A stretch of 64,000 nucleotides of DNA from Streptosporangium sp. NBC_01495 (GTDB taxonomy: Bacteria > Actinomycetota > Actinomycetes > Streptosporangiales > Streptosporangiaceae): NCBI RefSeq assembly GCF_036250735.1, contig NZ_CP109430.1, positions 6,820,001 to 6,884,000 of the forward strand. Reading direction: 5' to 3'. Below are positions 52,397 to 64,000 of the stretch, piece after piece. The stretch's first letter is position 1, and every line of letters begins with the position of its first letter. A model generated the notes under the pieces. That model saw only the letters and a program-made list of their open reading frames with translations. It did no database searches and had not been told where the DNA came from. The position numbers and the translations under genes were made by a program.

Positions 52397-53584
52397 TCAG
52401 AGACCGGCGGCACTGCGCAGGGCGTCGGAACGGTCGGTGGACTCCCAGGAGAAGCCCTCGCGACCGAAGTGGCCGTACGCGGAGGTGGCCGAGTAGATCG
52501 GGCGGAGCAGGTCGAGGTCGCGGATGATCGCGGCCGGGCGCAGGTCGAAGACCTCGAGCACGGCCTGCTGGATCTTCTCGACGTCGGTCTTCTCGGTGCC
52601 GAAGGTCTCGACGAACACGCCGACCGGGTGAGCCTTGCCGATGGCGTAGGCGACCTGGACCTCGGCGCGGTCGGCCAGACCGGCGGCCACGATGTTCTTC
52701 GCGACCCAGCGCATGGCGTAGGCGGCCGAGCGGTCGACCTTGGACGGGTCCTTGCCGGAGAAGGCGCCGCCACCGTGGCGGGACATGCCGCCGTAGGTGT
52801 CAACGATGATCTTGCGGCCGGTCAGGCCGGCGTCGCCCATCGGGCCGCCGATCTCGAAGCGGCCGGTCGGGTTGACCAGGAGGCGGTAGCCCTCGGTGGC
52901 GATCTCCAGGCCGGCCAGGACCGGGTCGACCACGTGCTCCTTGATGTCGGGAGCGAGCATCTCCTTGAGGTCGATCTCGGCCGCGTGCTGGGTGGAGACC
53001 ACCACGGTGTCGAGCCGGACGGGCGTGTCGCCGTCGTACTCGACGGTGACCTGGGTCTTGCCGTCGGGACGCAGGTAGGGCACCGTGCCGTCCTTGCGGA
53101 CCTGCGACAGGCGCTCGGCGAGGCGGTGCGCCAGCTGGATCGGCAGCGGCATCAGCTCGGGGGTCTCGCGGCAGGCGTAGCCGAACATCAGCCCCTGGTC
53201 ACCGGCGCCCTGGCGGTCGAGCTCGTCGCCGGCCTCGCCCTCGCGGTTCTCGTAGGCGTCGTCGACGCCCTGGGCGATGTCGGGCGACTGCGCGCCGATG
53301 GACACCGACACGCCACAGGAGGCGCCGTCGAAGCCCTTGTGCGAGGCGTCGTAACCGATCTCGAGGATCTTCTCCCGGATGAGACCGGGAATGTCGACGT
53401 AGGTCTCCGTCGTCACCTCTCCGGCGACGTGGACCTGACCGGTGGTGATCAGCGTCTCGACCGCGACGCGGCTCTTGGGATCACCCTTGAGCATGGCGTC
53501 GAGAATCGCGTCACTGATCTGGTCGGCGATCTTGTCCGGGTGGCCCTCTGTGACCGACTCGGAGGTGAACAGGCGACGGGACAA
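52397..53584 (-). CDS. metK: S-adenosylmethionine synthetase
   Basis: 395-residue MetK, forming S-adenosylmethionine from methionine and ATP. Landmarks are FTSESVTEGHPDKIADQ at the start, GDQGLMFGYA near residue 128, GGPMGDAGLTGRKIIVDTYGG near 245 (split here for length) and GGGAFSGKDPSKVDRSAAY near 270. All are canonical. The start is TTG 53584 with GAGGAG 8 bases upstream. It is preceded by a 258-base leader. Confidence 0.97.
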   Translation of the reverse strand: MSRRLFTSESVTEGHPDKIADQISDAILDAMLKGDPKSRVAVETLITTGQVHVAGEVTTETYVDIPGLIREKILEIGYDASHKGFDGASCGVSVSIGAQSPDIAQGVDDAYENREGEAGDELDRQGAGDQGLMFGYACRETPELMPLPIQLAHRLAERLSQVRKDGTVPYLRPDGKTQVTVEYDGDTPVRLDTVVVSTQHAAEIDLKEMLAPDIKEHVVDPVLAGLEIATEGYRLLVNPTGRFEIGGPMGDAGLTGRKIIVDTYGGMSRHGGGAFSGKDPSKVDRSAAYAMRWVAKNIVAAGLADRAEVQVAYAIGKAHPVGVFVETFGTEKTDVEKIQQAVLEVFDLRPAAIIRDLDLLRPIYSATSAYGHFGREGFSWESTDRSDALRSAAGL

Positions 53585-53842
53585 GTCAGTGGCTCCTCAT
53601 GCAGCGGCTGCTGGCGTTTGGGGGCTCTGGCGTCGGCGGACACCAGTAGCGCTCCGGCGAATTCTAGCCCCACCTGATGTGGAGCCGTGAAACCGTCTCA
53701 GATCATGTCACTCTAAAGTCTCGGATCGCGTACGGAAAAGAGCTCTGTCTCAAGGAAATCCAGGCTCGAAACGCACGCGACCGCGGTGCGAGGAGGGTTC
53801 GATCGCGCCACGAGGAGCAATCACACCAAAACGGTATTTGGA
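53585..53842 (-). promoter_or_regulatory. metK promoter and leader region
   Basis: No gene is seen. On the minus strand TAGAAT (53661-53666) is a good -10 match, about 77 bases upstream of the metK TTG, but no -35 at proper spacing is clear. I looked for a SAM riboswitch fold and do not recognise one. Confidence 0.35.
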
Positions 53843-54211
53843 TTACAAATCGGGCAGCGGATCGGGCGGTAGCGTCTCGGGGGCGAAGACCTCGGCGTCA
53901 GCGGCGGCGACCACCGCGGCGTACTCCTCGTCGATCTCGAACACCATGCCGCCGAGCTCGATGGCCGCACCCGCGGAGAACTCCAGCGGGCCGAGCCGGG
54001 TGCGCCGGGAGTGGGTGGCGTACACCGAGGTCGGCGCGTCGCGGTCGAAGAACTTGGTGGACATCACGCAGATGGTGCGGTCGGTGACCACGATGAGGAA
54101 GGTCGCCATGCCCGGGGTGCCCACCGACAGCGCCGGCAGGACGTAGTGGATCTCCTCACCCGGCGGAAGCAGCGCCCGGCATCGAGCCCTGACGGCGGCG
54201 GCGACCGGCAT
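53843..54211 (-). CDS. Small unknown protein between coaBC and metK
   Basis: 122-residue, probably globular cytoplasmic protein of mixed beta character: VRARCRALLPPGEEIHYVLPA, then MATFLIVVTDRTICVMSTKFFDRD and SRRTRLGPLEFSAGAAIELG. The strand pattern with VTDRTICVMS followed by an Arg-rich strand recalls bacterial PH-like domains, but I would not assign the family. ATG 54211 has GAGGGG 9 bases upstream; a longer frame to 54238 exists. It is 80 bases downstream of coaBC and upstream of metK on the same strand. Confidence 0.7.
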   Translation of the reverse strand: MPVAAAVRARCRALLPPGEEIHYVLPALSVGTPGMATFLIVVTDRTICVMSTKFFDRDAPTSVYATHSRRTRLGPLEFSAGAAIELGGMVFEIDEEYAAVVAAADAEVFAPETLPPDPLPDL

Positions 54212-54290
54212 GATCGAAACCCCTCCCAGCCGCGACATTGCAGGTCATCTCGGAGGCAGTATCCGCCGGGAGGTGGCCCGCGGCAAGAGG

Positions 54291-55523
54291 TCAGGCCAGG
54301 CGCGCGGCGACAAGATCCCAGACCCTGTCGGCGAGGGCCTCCTTGGGACCGCGCGGGATGTCGATCTGCTCCCCGCCGGCGACCAGGACCACGGCCGCGT
54401 TGTCGGGCGTGCCGAAGGCGAGGCCGTCGCCGACCTGGTTGACGACGAGCAGATCGCAGCCCTTGCGGGCGAGCTTGGCCCGCCCGTTGGCGAGGACGTC
54501 GTCGGTCTCGGCCGCGAATCCCGCGATCACCCGCGGGTACGGCTTGAGCCCCTCGCGGCGCCGCTCACCCAGCTCCGCCAGAATGTCGGGATTTTTCACG
54601 AGATGGATGGAGTCAGGCTCGTCGGCGGTCTTCTTGATCTTCGATTCGCTCCGCGCCGAGGGCCGGAAGTCGGCGACGGCGGCGGCCATGACCACGGCGT
54701 CGGCGCCCTCCACCGCGTCGAGCACGGCGGCGCGCAACTCCAGGGCCGACTCGACCCGGACGACCCTGGCCCCCGCCGGGTCGGGCAGGCCGACGTTGGC
54801 GGCCACCAGGGTGACCTCGGCCCCCCGGGCGACGGCCGTGCGGGCCAGCGCGTAGCCCTGCAGGCCCGAGGAGCGGTTGCCGATGAAGCGGACCGGGTCG
54901 ATGGCCTCGCGGGTGCCCCCGGCGGAGATCACCAGACGGCGACCGGCCAGGTCGGCCGGGCGTCCGGCGATGACGCGGCGGCAGACCTCGAAGATCTCCT
55001 TCGGGTCCGGCAGCCGGCCGGGGCCGGTGTCGGCGCCGGTCAGGCGGCCCACGGCGGGGTCCACGACGATCGAGCCGCGCTCGCGGAGCGTGGCCACGTT
55101 GGCGCGGGTCGCGGGGTGCTCCCACATCTCGGTGTGCATCGCCGGGGCGAACACCACCGGGCAGCGCGCGGTGAGCAGGGTGTTGGTCAGCAGGTCGCCC
55201 GCCAGCCCGTGGGCGGCCTTGGCGAGCACGTCGGCGGTGGCCGGCGCGACGACCACCAGGTCGGCGCCCTGCCCGATGCGGACGTGCGGCACCTCGTGCA
55301 CGGACTCCCAGACGTCGGTCGTGACCGGGTTGCCGGACAGCGCGGCCCAGGTCGGCTCACCGACGAAGCGGAGCGCCTCCCTGGTCGGGACCACGCGCAC
55401 GTCGTGGCCCGACTCGGTGAACAGGCGCAGCAGCTCGCACGCCTTGTAGGCGGCGATGCCCGCGCTCACACCGAGGACGACCCTGGGTCCGCCGGGGGAC
55501 CCGGCTTCTTCCGGAGTCCGCAT
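54291..55523 (-). CDS. coaBC: Bifunctional phosphopantothenoylcysteine decarboxylase / phosphopantothenate-cysteine ligase
   Basis: 410-residue CoaBC (Dfp), two successive steps of coenzyme A synthesis. The N-terminal flavoprotein CoaC domain has GVSAGIAAYKACELLR near residue 18, SVHEVPHVRIGQGADL with the active His near 75, and VVFAPAMHTEMWEHPA. The C-terminal CoaB domain begins near 190 (RLVISAGGTREAIDPVRF) and contains ADFRP and KNPDIL with the conserved Asn/Lys region near 315. Length and order are normal. It follows rpoZ closely. Confidence 0.96.
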   Translation of the reverse strand: MRTPEEAGSPGGPRVVLGVSAGIAAYKACELLRLFTESGHDVRVVPTREALRFVGEPTWAALSGNPVTTDVWESVHEVPHVRIGQGADLVVVAPATADVLAKAAHGLAGDLLTNTLLTARCPVVFAPAMHTEMWEHPATRANVATLRERGSIVVDPAVGRLTGADTGPGRLPDPKEIFEVCRRVIAGRPADLAGRRLVISAGGTREAIDPVRFIGNRSSGLQGYALARTAVARGAEVTLVAANVGLPDPAGARVVRVESALELRAAVLDAVEGADAVVMAAAVADFRPSARSESKIKKTADEPDSIHLVKNPDILAELGERRREGLKPYPRVIAGFAAETDDVLANGRAKLARKGCDLLVVNQVGDGLAFGTPDNAAVVLVAGGEQIDIPRGPKEALADRVWDLVAARLA

Positions 55524-55532
55524 CGAGGTGGT

Positions 55533-55796
55533 TCAGCCCTCGATCGGCTCGGAGGTCAGCAGGCCCTCGCTGACCTCGCGCAGCGCGATGGACAGCGGCT
55601 TCTCCTGCGCGTGGGTCTCGACGAGCGGGCCGACGTACTCGAGCAGGCCCTCGCCGAGCTGGGAGTAGTAGGCGTTGATCTGACGCGCCCGCTTGGAGCC
55701 GAAGATCACGAGACTGTACTTGCTGTCGACGATGTCGAGCAGGGCGTCGATCGACGGGTTGGTGATGCCTTCGGAGTAGGCGGCGCTGGTTGCCAC
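55533..55796 (-). CDS. rpoZ: RNA polymerase omega subunit
   Basis: 87-residue omega subunit, which assists assembly of the beta' subunit. It begins ATSAAYSEGITNPSIDALLD, then SKYSLVIFGSKRARQINAYY, the conserved omega core, and ends in an acidic tail (EVSEGLLTSEPIEG). GTG 55796 is the start. It lies between gmk and coaBC with small gaps, the usual actinobacterial order. Confidence 0.95.
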   Translation of the reverse strand: MATSAAYSEGITNPSIDALLDIVDSKYSLVIFGSKRARQINAYYSQLGEGLLEYVGPLVETHAQEKPLSIALREVSEGLLTSEPIEG

Positions 55797-55808
55797 GTGT
55801 GATTTCCC

Positions 55809-56516
55809 CTAGCTAGGTGAACGTCCGAGGCGCGAATCCTCGGGAGCATCAGCCAATAAGGCTATCAGCCGATGGCATACGCCCTGGACGGACGTGTTGA
55901 CGAGTGTCAGGTCGAACTCCTGCTCGGCCGCCATCTCGATCCGGCCGGCCGCCAGGCGGCGGGCGATGACGTCCTCGGGCTCGGTGCCCCGGCCGCGCAG
56001 GCGCTTCTCCAGCTCTCCCCAGGTCGGGGGGGCCAGGAAGACCAGCAGGGCCTCGGGCATGGTCGCGCGGACCTGCCTGGCGCCCTGGAGGTCGATCTCC
56101 AGCAGCGTGGGCACCCCGGCCTCGAGTTTCTCGATCACGGGGCCGCGCGGGGTTCCGTACCGGTTGCCGGCGAACTCGGCCCATTCCAGCAGCTCGCCCG
56201 AGGCGGCGAGGCGGTCGAACTCCTCGTCGTCGGCGAAGAAGTACTCGACGCCGTGGGTCTCCCCTGGACGGGGTTTCCTGGTGGTCACCGAGACCGACAG
56301 CCACACCTCCGGGTGTGCCCGCCGAAGCTCGGCGACGACCGTGGACTTGCCGACGCCCGACGGCCCGGACAGGACCGTCAGGCGCTTACCGGCCGGGAGC
56401 CCGGGGAAGACTCGCGCCCCCTCCGGACTTCCGGCCGAGGATGTGGAGCGACCGGCCCCGCCCTCGGCGGTTGCCTCCGGAGTCCGACTCTCGTCGGACC
56501 ACGACGTTCCGGTCAC
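55809..56516 (-). CDS. gmk: Guanylate kinase
   Basis: 235-residue enzyme phosphorylating GMP to GDP. The P-loop LSGPSGVGKSTVV is near residue 49, TRKPRPGETHGVEYFF near 78 binds GMP, then LLEIDLQGARQVR near 140 and the lid RLRGRGTEPEDVIARRL near 172. The first 40 residues are a Ser/Glu/Gly-rich extension seen in variable form in actinobacteria. GTG 56516 has a G-rich site upstream. It precedes rpoZ by 12 bases. Confidence 0.95.
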   Translation of the reverse strand: MTGTSWSDESRTPEATAEGGAGRSTSSAGSPEGARVFPGLPAGKRLTVLSGPSGVGKSTVVAELRRAHPEVWLSVSVTTRKPRPGETHGVEYFFADDEEFDRLAASGELLEWAEFAGNRYGTPRGPVIEKLEAGVPTLLEIDLQGARQVRATMPEALLVFLAPPTWGELEKRLRGRGTEPEDVIARRLAAGRIEMAAEQEFDLTLVNTSVQGVCHRLIALLADAPEDSRLGRSPS

Positions 56517-56575
56517 TCCAAACCCCCCGTGATGCTGTCCCCCATGCGGGGCGAGCGTGGTCGTATGAACCGAGA

Positions 56576-56899
56576 TTAGCTCTCGGCCCCGCCGAACTCA
56601 CGCTCGAGCGAAGCTCGCTGGTTCGTACCCAGGCCCCGCACACGGCGGGACTCTGCGATTCCAAGCCGCTCCATGAGCTGCTTGGCGCGGACCTTGCCCA
56701 CGCCGGGAAGCGACTCGAGAAGGGCCGAAACCTTCATCTTGCCGATGACGTCGTCGGCCTGCCCGTCTTTGAGCACCTCAGCCAGAGAGACCGCACCGTG
56801 CTTCAGGCGGTTCTTCACCTCGGCACGCTCTCGGCGGGCCTTGGCAGCCTTCTCTAGGGCTGCGGCGCGCTGCTCAGGGGTAAGGGGAGGAAGAGCCAC
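56576..56899 (-). CDS. mihF: Actinobacterial integration host factor
   Basis: 107-residue mIHF, a nucleoid-associated protein essential in mycobacteria and unrelated to the enterobacterial IHF. The typical start ALPPLTPEQRAAALEKAAKA leads into a Lys/Arg-rich helix, then a helix-two-turn-helix segment (SALLESLPGVGKVRAKQLME) and GIAESRRVRGLGTNQR. GTG 56899 is the start. It stands alone by promoter logic: nearly 800 bases separate it from pyrF upstream. Confidence 0.96.
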   Translation of the reverse strand: MALPPLTPEQRAAALEKAAKARRERAEVKNRLKHGAVSLAEVLKDGQADDVIGKMKVSALLESLPGVGKVRAKQLMERLGIAESRRVRGLGTNQRASLEREFGGAES

Positions 56900-57067
56900 G
56901 CCGGGTCACCTCGAATTTCCTGTCGATGTACTCGGACGGGAAGGGAAACTAGCTGGTCATGGCGCTTCAAGCAACGTCAAGGCCACTTTATCCCCCTAGA
57001 AAATCTACTTCGTGACTTTGTGTGATCGCCGTGTCGCTCTACGTCGACAAAACTGCTCTCAGCGCCG

Positions 57068-57680
57068 AGTTTTCAGGGGTTGTCCCACCCGCGACGCCCG
57101 GCGGTCTCCGGCGCCCCCTCACACGCGGAACCGGGTGCTTCCCGGCGTTACCCGACCCGCGACGCCCGGCGCTCTCCGGTGCCCCGACACGCGACGCCAA
57201 ACGGTCTCCGGCGCCCCGGCATCCACGACGCCCGGCGGTTTCCCGCGCCCCGGCACACGCCGCGCCCGGCGCTTTCCTGGCCCGCGCGACACCGCGACGC
57301 CCGGCGGTTCCGGGCACACGCCGCGCGCGGCGCCGAACGGCTCCCCGGACCGCGCCTCGGACCGCTCCCCAGACCGCTCCCCAGACCGCGCCTCGGATCG
57401 CGTCCCGCGCGACGCCCGGCGCACTCCCCGGACCGCTCCCACGCACAACGCCCGAAACGGTCCCCGGACCGCGTCCCGTACAACGCCTGGCGCGGTCTTC
57501 GGACCGCTCCACACCCGACGCCGGAAACAGTCCCCGGACCCGCGTCCCGCACAAAGCCCGGCACACTCCCGGACCCGTCACACCCGACGCCCGAAGCAGT
57601 TCCCGGACCCGCGTCACACACGACGCCCGGCACGGCCCCCAGACCGCGCCACACACGACGCCCGGCACACTCCCCGGGCG
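57068..57680. repeat. Degenerate repeat array between pyrF and mihF
   Basis: The decamer GACGCCCGGC is found exactly at 57093, 57161, 57227, 57296, 57411, 57622 and 57657; the first four are 66-69 bases apart, so a unit of about 67 bp is present on the left. Between them are variants of GGTCTCCGGCGCCCC, GACCGCTCCCCA and ACCCGCGTC. Long frames run through it in several phases, as expected for a repeat without stops. The array occupies most of the 785-base gap 56900-57684; the remainder next to mihF (56900-57060) is less GC-rich and should hold its promoter. Confidence 0.75.
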
Positions 57681-57684
57681 CGGG

Positions 57685-58398
57685 TCACACTTGGTGCCCC
57701 GTGGCGGCGGAGACGCGCCGGAGGGCCGCGGCGATGCCCGCGGCCGTCGCGCCGGGGTCGGCGGAGCCGGTGATCGGGCGGCCGATCACGAGGAGGTCGG
57801 CCCCGTCGGCCAGCGCCTGCTCGGGAGTCGCCACTCTTGCCTGGTCCTGGCTCGCGGCGCCGGCGGGGCGGACGCCGGGGGTGATGAGGGTGATGCCGGG
57901 ACCGACCTCGGCGCGCACCGCGGCGACCTCGCGCGGCGAGCAGACGAGGGCCTGGGCGCCCGCGGCGACGGCGAGCGCCGACAGGCGGCGTACGGCGTCC
58001 TCCGAGGGACCGTTGACGCCCACCTGCTCCAGGTCGGCCTCCGAGAGCGAGGTGAGCAGCGTCACCGCCGCGATCTGGGTGTTGGGCATGGCCTCCACGG
58101 CCGCCCGGATCATCGCGGGGCCGCCGGCGGCGTGGACGGTCAGGATGGCGGGCTTGAGCCGGGCCACGGCCCTGGCGGCGCCCGCGACGGTGTTGGGGAT
58201 GTCGTGGAGCTTCAGGTCGAGGAAGACCCGCACTCCGCTCGCCCCGCGGACGGAGGCGATCACGTCGGGGCCGTAGCGGAGGTAGAGTTCCAGCCCGACC
58301 TTGACGGTGGTGACGTGCGGGGTCACCAGGCTCGCCCAGTGGGCCGCTGTCTCGAGGTCTGGCGCGTCCAGGGCGACGGCGATGGGTGCGGGCGTCAC
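57685..58398 (-). CDS. pyrF: Orotidine 5'-phosphate decarboxylase
   Basis: 237-residue TIM-barrel decarboxylase making UMP. It begins PIAVALDAPDLETAAHWAS, with the catalytic Lys/Asp cluster in VFLDLKLHDIPNTVAGAAR near residue 60, TLITPGVRP near 180 and DLLVIGRPITGSADP near 210. The GTG start overlaps the pyrD stop (GTGA), so it is coupled to pyrD. It is the last gene of the pyrimidine operon. Confidence 0.96.
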   Translation of the reverse strand: MTPAPIAVALDAPDLETAAHWASLVTPHVTTVKVGLELYLRYGPDVIASVRGASGVRVFLDLKLHDIPNTVAGAARAVARLKPAILTVHAAGGPAMIRAAVEAMPNTQIAAVTLLTSLSEADLEQVGVNGPSEDAVRRLSALAVAAGAQALVCSPREVAAVRAEVGPGITLITPGVRPAGAASQDQARVATPEQALADGADLLVIGRPITGSADPGATAAGIAAALRRVSAATGHQV

Positions 58399-59369
58399 AG
58401 GGAACTCTCCTCAAGATCTATCCGGTGCCGGGTGGACGCCCCCGGCGGGCGGTGGGCCAGCCCGACCGCGTCGGCCAGCCGGTGGAACCCCCGGGCCGCC
58501 AGGAGCTCCTCCAGCTCGCGGAGGATGCGCAGGCAGGCGTAGGGGTCGTGGAACAGCGCCGTCCCCACGGCGACGACGCAGGCGCCGGCGAGGATGAGCT
58601 CGAAGGCGTCCCTGCCGGTCAGCACGCCGCCCATGCCGATGATGGGCACGCTGGGCAGGGCCGCGTGGACCTGCCACACGCAGCGTACGGCCAGTGGCCG
58701 GATGGCCGGTCCCGAGAGTCCTCCGGTGACCGCCGCGAGGGCGGGCCGCATGGCCTCGGTGTCGATGCTCATGCCGAGCGGGTTGTTGATCATCGAGAGC
58801 GCGTCGGCACCGCCGTCCACGCACGCGCGGGCGACGCTCACGATGTCCACGACGTCCGGGGAGAGCTTGGCCACCACGGGCACGTCGTAGCGCATGACCG
58901 AGCGCACCGAGGCGATCACCTCGGCGGAGGCCGCGCCGTCGCGGGCGAAGACCCGGCCGCGGTCCTCGATGTTGGGGCAGGACAGGTTGACCTCCACGGC
59001 GGTGACGCCGGGCGCGTCGGTGAGCCTGCGGGCCAGCGCGGTGTACTCGGCCACGGTGCCGCCGCCGATGGACACCACGGTCCGCACGCCCCGCTGGGAC
59101 AGCCAGGGCAGCTCGCGCTCCAGGAAGGCGTCCACGCCCGGCCCCTGAAGCCCGACGGCGTTGAGCATGCCCGAGGGCGTCTCGGCCATCCTGGGGGTCG
59201 GCCGGCCCGCCCTGGGGGCCATCGTGATCGACCGGGTGGTCAGCGCGCCGATCCTGGCCAGGTCGAAGAACTGGGCGAGCTCGGAGCCCGACGCCGCGCA
59301 TCCGGCGGCCGTGGTGACGGGGTTGACCAGCTCCACGTGCCCCAGGTACGTCCGCATGTCAACCGGCAT
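58395..59369 (-). CDS. pyrD: Dihydroorotate dehydrogenase, class 1B catalytic subunit
   Basis: 324-residue flavoenzyme oxidising dihydroorotate. The motif VEVNLSCPNIEDRG near residue 130 carries the catalytic Cys of class 1 enzymes (class 2 has Ser). VVAKLSPD, INNPLGMSID and PIIGMGGVLTGRDAFE follow. With pyrK next door it should form the NAD-dependent 1B complex. ATG 59369 has a G-rich site 7-8 bases upstream and overlaps the pyrK stop by 11 bases; ATG 59357 is an alternative. Confidence 0.94.
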   Translation of the reverse strand: MPVDMRTYLGHVELVNPVTTAAGCAASGSELAQFFDLARIGALTTRSITMAPRAGRPTPRMAETPSGMLNAVGLQGPGVDAFLERELPWLSQRGVRTVVSIGGGTVAEYTALARRLTDAPGVTAVEVNLSCPNIEDRGRVFARDGAASAEVIASVRSVMRYDVPVVAKLSPDVVDIVSVARACVDGGADALSMINNPLGMSIDTEAMRPALAAVTGGLSGPAIRPLAVRCVWQVHAALPSVPIIGMGGVLTGRDAFELILAGACVVAVGTALFHDPYACLRILRELEELLAARGFHRLADAVGLAHRPPGASTRHRIDLEESSL

Positions 59370-60234
59370 TCCGCGTTCCCCCACCGGGCGCTCCCAGCGC
59401 GTCGAACGGGATCGTGCCGACGTCGTCGAAGCGGACGCGCTCGCCCCTGAAGACCGGTCCTTCGACGCACGAGCGGACCATCCGGGTTACACCGTCGTCC
59501 CCGATGACCGGCAGCACGCACGTCATGCACACGCCGATCCCGCACGCCATCCCCTCCTCGACGGCCACCTGGACGGGGATGTCGAACTCGACCGCCACCG
59601 CGGTGACGCCGCGCAGCACCGGCATCGGGCCGCAGGCGTAGACGGCGTCGGCCCGCACGTCGGCGATCACTCCGGGCAGCACGTCGGTCACCCGGCCGCG
59701 CATGCCCAGGGAGCCGTCCTCGGTGGTCAGCGTGGTGGTCTCCCCCATCCGCCTGGCCCGCAGGGCGCCGAACACCCGGTCGGAGGAGACCGCGCCGAGG
59801 ACGAAGTCGACGCGGCAGCCGCGCCCCTGGAGGGCGTCGGCCACGGTGAACAGCGTCGCCGAGCCGTGCTCGGCACCGACCAGGACGCAGGTCACCGGGT
59901 CCCTGGGCAGCGGGAACGGGCGGCCGAGCGGGCCCACCAGGTCGAGGGTGTCGCGGGCGCGGCGCTCGGCCAGCCAGGCCGTGCCGGGACCCCGTACGGA
60001 GAAGACGAACTCGACCGTACCCCCGTAGTCGGGCTTGACGTCGTGGACGAAGAAGGCACGGCGCGTCAGCATCGACGTCTGCGCCCCGCCGACGGCCACC
60101 CCGACGAAGTGACCGGGCCGGAAGCGCTCGGCGATGCCGGGCGCCACCACGGTCAGCGCATGGTAGGCGTCGACGCGGCGCGTCGTCAGCACCGTGCCGG
60201 TCACCTGCACCGGGGTAACAGGCGTCTCCCTCAC
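59359..60234 (-). CDS. pyrK: Dihydroorotate dehydrogenase electron-transfer subunit
   Basis: 291-residue PyrK, the FAD and 2Fe-2S subunit passing electrons from PyrD to NAD. The N-terminal FAD-binding barrel has RPGHFVGVAVGG and MLTRRAFFVHDV; a NAD-binding domain follows (ACGPMPVLRGV). Cluster cysteines are in EEGMACGIGVCMTCVLPV and RSCVEGPVF near residues 227-260, the right spacing for PyrK. GTG 60234 is the start. It lies 26 bases downstream of carB in the pyrimidine operon. Confidence 0.92.
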   Translation of the reverse strand: MRETPVTPVQVTGTVLTTRRVDAYHALTVVAPGIAERFRPGHFVGVAVGGAQTSMLTRRAFFVHDVKPDYGGTVEFVFSVRGPGTAWLAERRARDTLDLVGPLGRPFPLPRDPVTCVLVGAEHGSATLFTVADALQGRGCRVDFVLGAVSSDRVFGALRARRMGETTTLTTEDGSLGMRGRVTDVLPGVIADVRADAVYACGPMPVLRGVTAVAVEFDIPVQVAVEEGMACGIGVCMTCVLPVIGDDGVTRMVRSCVEGPVFRGERVRFDDVGTIPFDALGAPGGGTRNAG

Positions 60235-60260
60235 CTCCGCTAAGGCACCGGCCCCGCTCC

Positions 60261-63549
<3,289 letters not shown>

Positions 63550-63557
<8 letters not shown>

Positions 63558-64000
63558 CCTTGCTTCCCTCCGTGCTCGTACTCATGGTCGCGCCCGTGTT
63601 AGCGCTCACCCCGCTGACCGTTCCCCGCTCGCCCGCCATCAACGCGCAGAAGTCGTCGAACAGGCCGGCCGAGTCGTGCGGGCCGGCCGCGGCCTCGGGG
63701 TGGTACTGGACGCTGAACGCCGGGCGGTCCAGCAGCCGCAGCCCCTCGACGCAGTCGTCGTTGAGGTTGACGTGGCTGACCTCCGCCGGTCCGTACGGCG
63801 TGTCGAACACGCCTTCCAGCGGCGCGCGTACCGCGAAGCCGTGGTTGTGCGCGGAGATCTCCACCTTGCCGGTGCCCCGGTGCTGCACCGGCTGGTTGAC
63901 GCCACGGTGGCCGTAGCGCAGCTTGTAGGTGCCCAGCCCCAGCGCCCGCCCGAAGAGCTGGTTGCCGAAGCAGATGCCGAAGAACGGGACACCCGCGTCG
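63550..64000 (-). CDS. carA: Carbamoyl-phosphate synthase, small subunit (partial, cut by window edge)
   Basis: The C-terminal 149 residues of CarA; the gene continues beyond base 64000. The visible part is the glutaminase domain: the nucleophile Cys in PFFGICFGNQLFG, HNHGFAV, and the catalytic His-Glu in VQYHPEAAAGPHDS. The tail after GLFDDFCALMAGE is longer than in many relatives and Ser/Thr-rich (VSGVSANTGATMSTSTEGSK). It is upstream of and overlapping carB. Confidence 0.95.

Noticed and set aside
53585..53842. SAM riboswitch upstream of metK
   Set aside because: I could not find the conserved core of any SAM riboswitch class on the minus strand; only a possible -10 box is visible.
57068..57680. 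CRISPR array
   Set aside because: The repeated decamer is too short, spacing is irregular, intervening sequence is itself repetitive, and no cas genes are present.
57012..58276. Long plus-strand frames across the repeat field and antisense to pyrF
   Set aside because: They are stop-free because of the repeat units and the antisense bias of GC-rich DNA; the products are Pro/Arg/Thr strings with no domain.

Overview
The window is a roughly 70% GC actinobacterial chromosome segment, most likely from a filamentous actinomycete of the Streptosporangium/Nonomuraea type. The evidence is the actinobacterial integration host factor (mihF), a PriA without helicase motifs, F420-type luciferase-like monooxygenase, DUF3040, many GTG/TTG starts and very strong G/C third-position bias. 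Family-level placement is inference. Most genes are housekeeping genes in compact operons with 1-17 base overlaps.

Layout: 0.27-4.9 kb is a MoxR ATPase / DUF58 / transglutaminase operon. 5.3-10.2 kb (minus) holds DUF3040, DinB, a methyltransferase, nusB, efp and a Xaa-Pro peptidase. 10.5-12.6 kb has an F420-type oxidoreductase and a membrane-anchored EEP hydrolase. 12.9-16.9 kb (minus) is a molybdoenzyme maturation cassette (AAA, VWA, XdhC, MobA-like) with no structural enzyme in view. 17.1-19.1 kb is a KtrB/KtrA potassium system. 19.2-22.9 kb (minus) is the riboflavin operon: an FMN riboswitch, ribE, a 48-codon gene missed by length cut-offs, ribAB, ribH and a PH-domain gene. 23.5-29.6 kb is a five-gene oligopeptide ABC transporter operon.

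29.8-44.4 kb (minus) is the conserved rpe / rsmB / fmt / def / priA neighbourhood. It is interrupted by a TnpB transposon inside a decayed gene, by tatA and asnB, and by two paralogous genes of unknown function. 44.7-52.2 kb is accessory: an amidohydrolase, a 701-residue unknown protein tail to tail with a small lipoprotein, a TPR regulator divergent from a GHKL ATPase, and a VapBC toxin-antitoxin pair with two identical operator palindromes. 52.4-64 kb (minus) is metK / small unknown / coaBC / rpoZ / gmk / mihF / pyrF / pyrD / pyrK / carB / carA (cut by the window edge), that is methyl-donor, coenzyme A, nucleotide and pyrimidine synthesis.

A recurring oddity is local tandem duplication. Arrays with units of about 9, 12, 15, 18, 59, 65 and 67 bp occur between genes and inside otherwise conserved enzymes (MobA-like, RsmB), and the Xaa-Pro peptidase carries a charged insert. 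No rRNA, tRNA, CRISPR array or prophage was seen.
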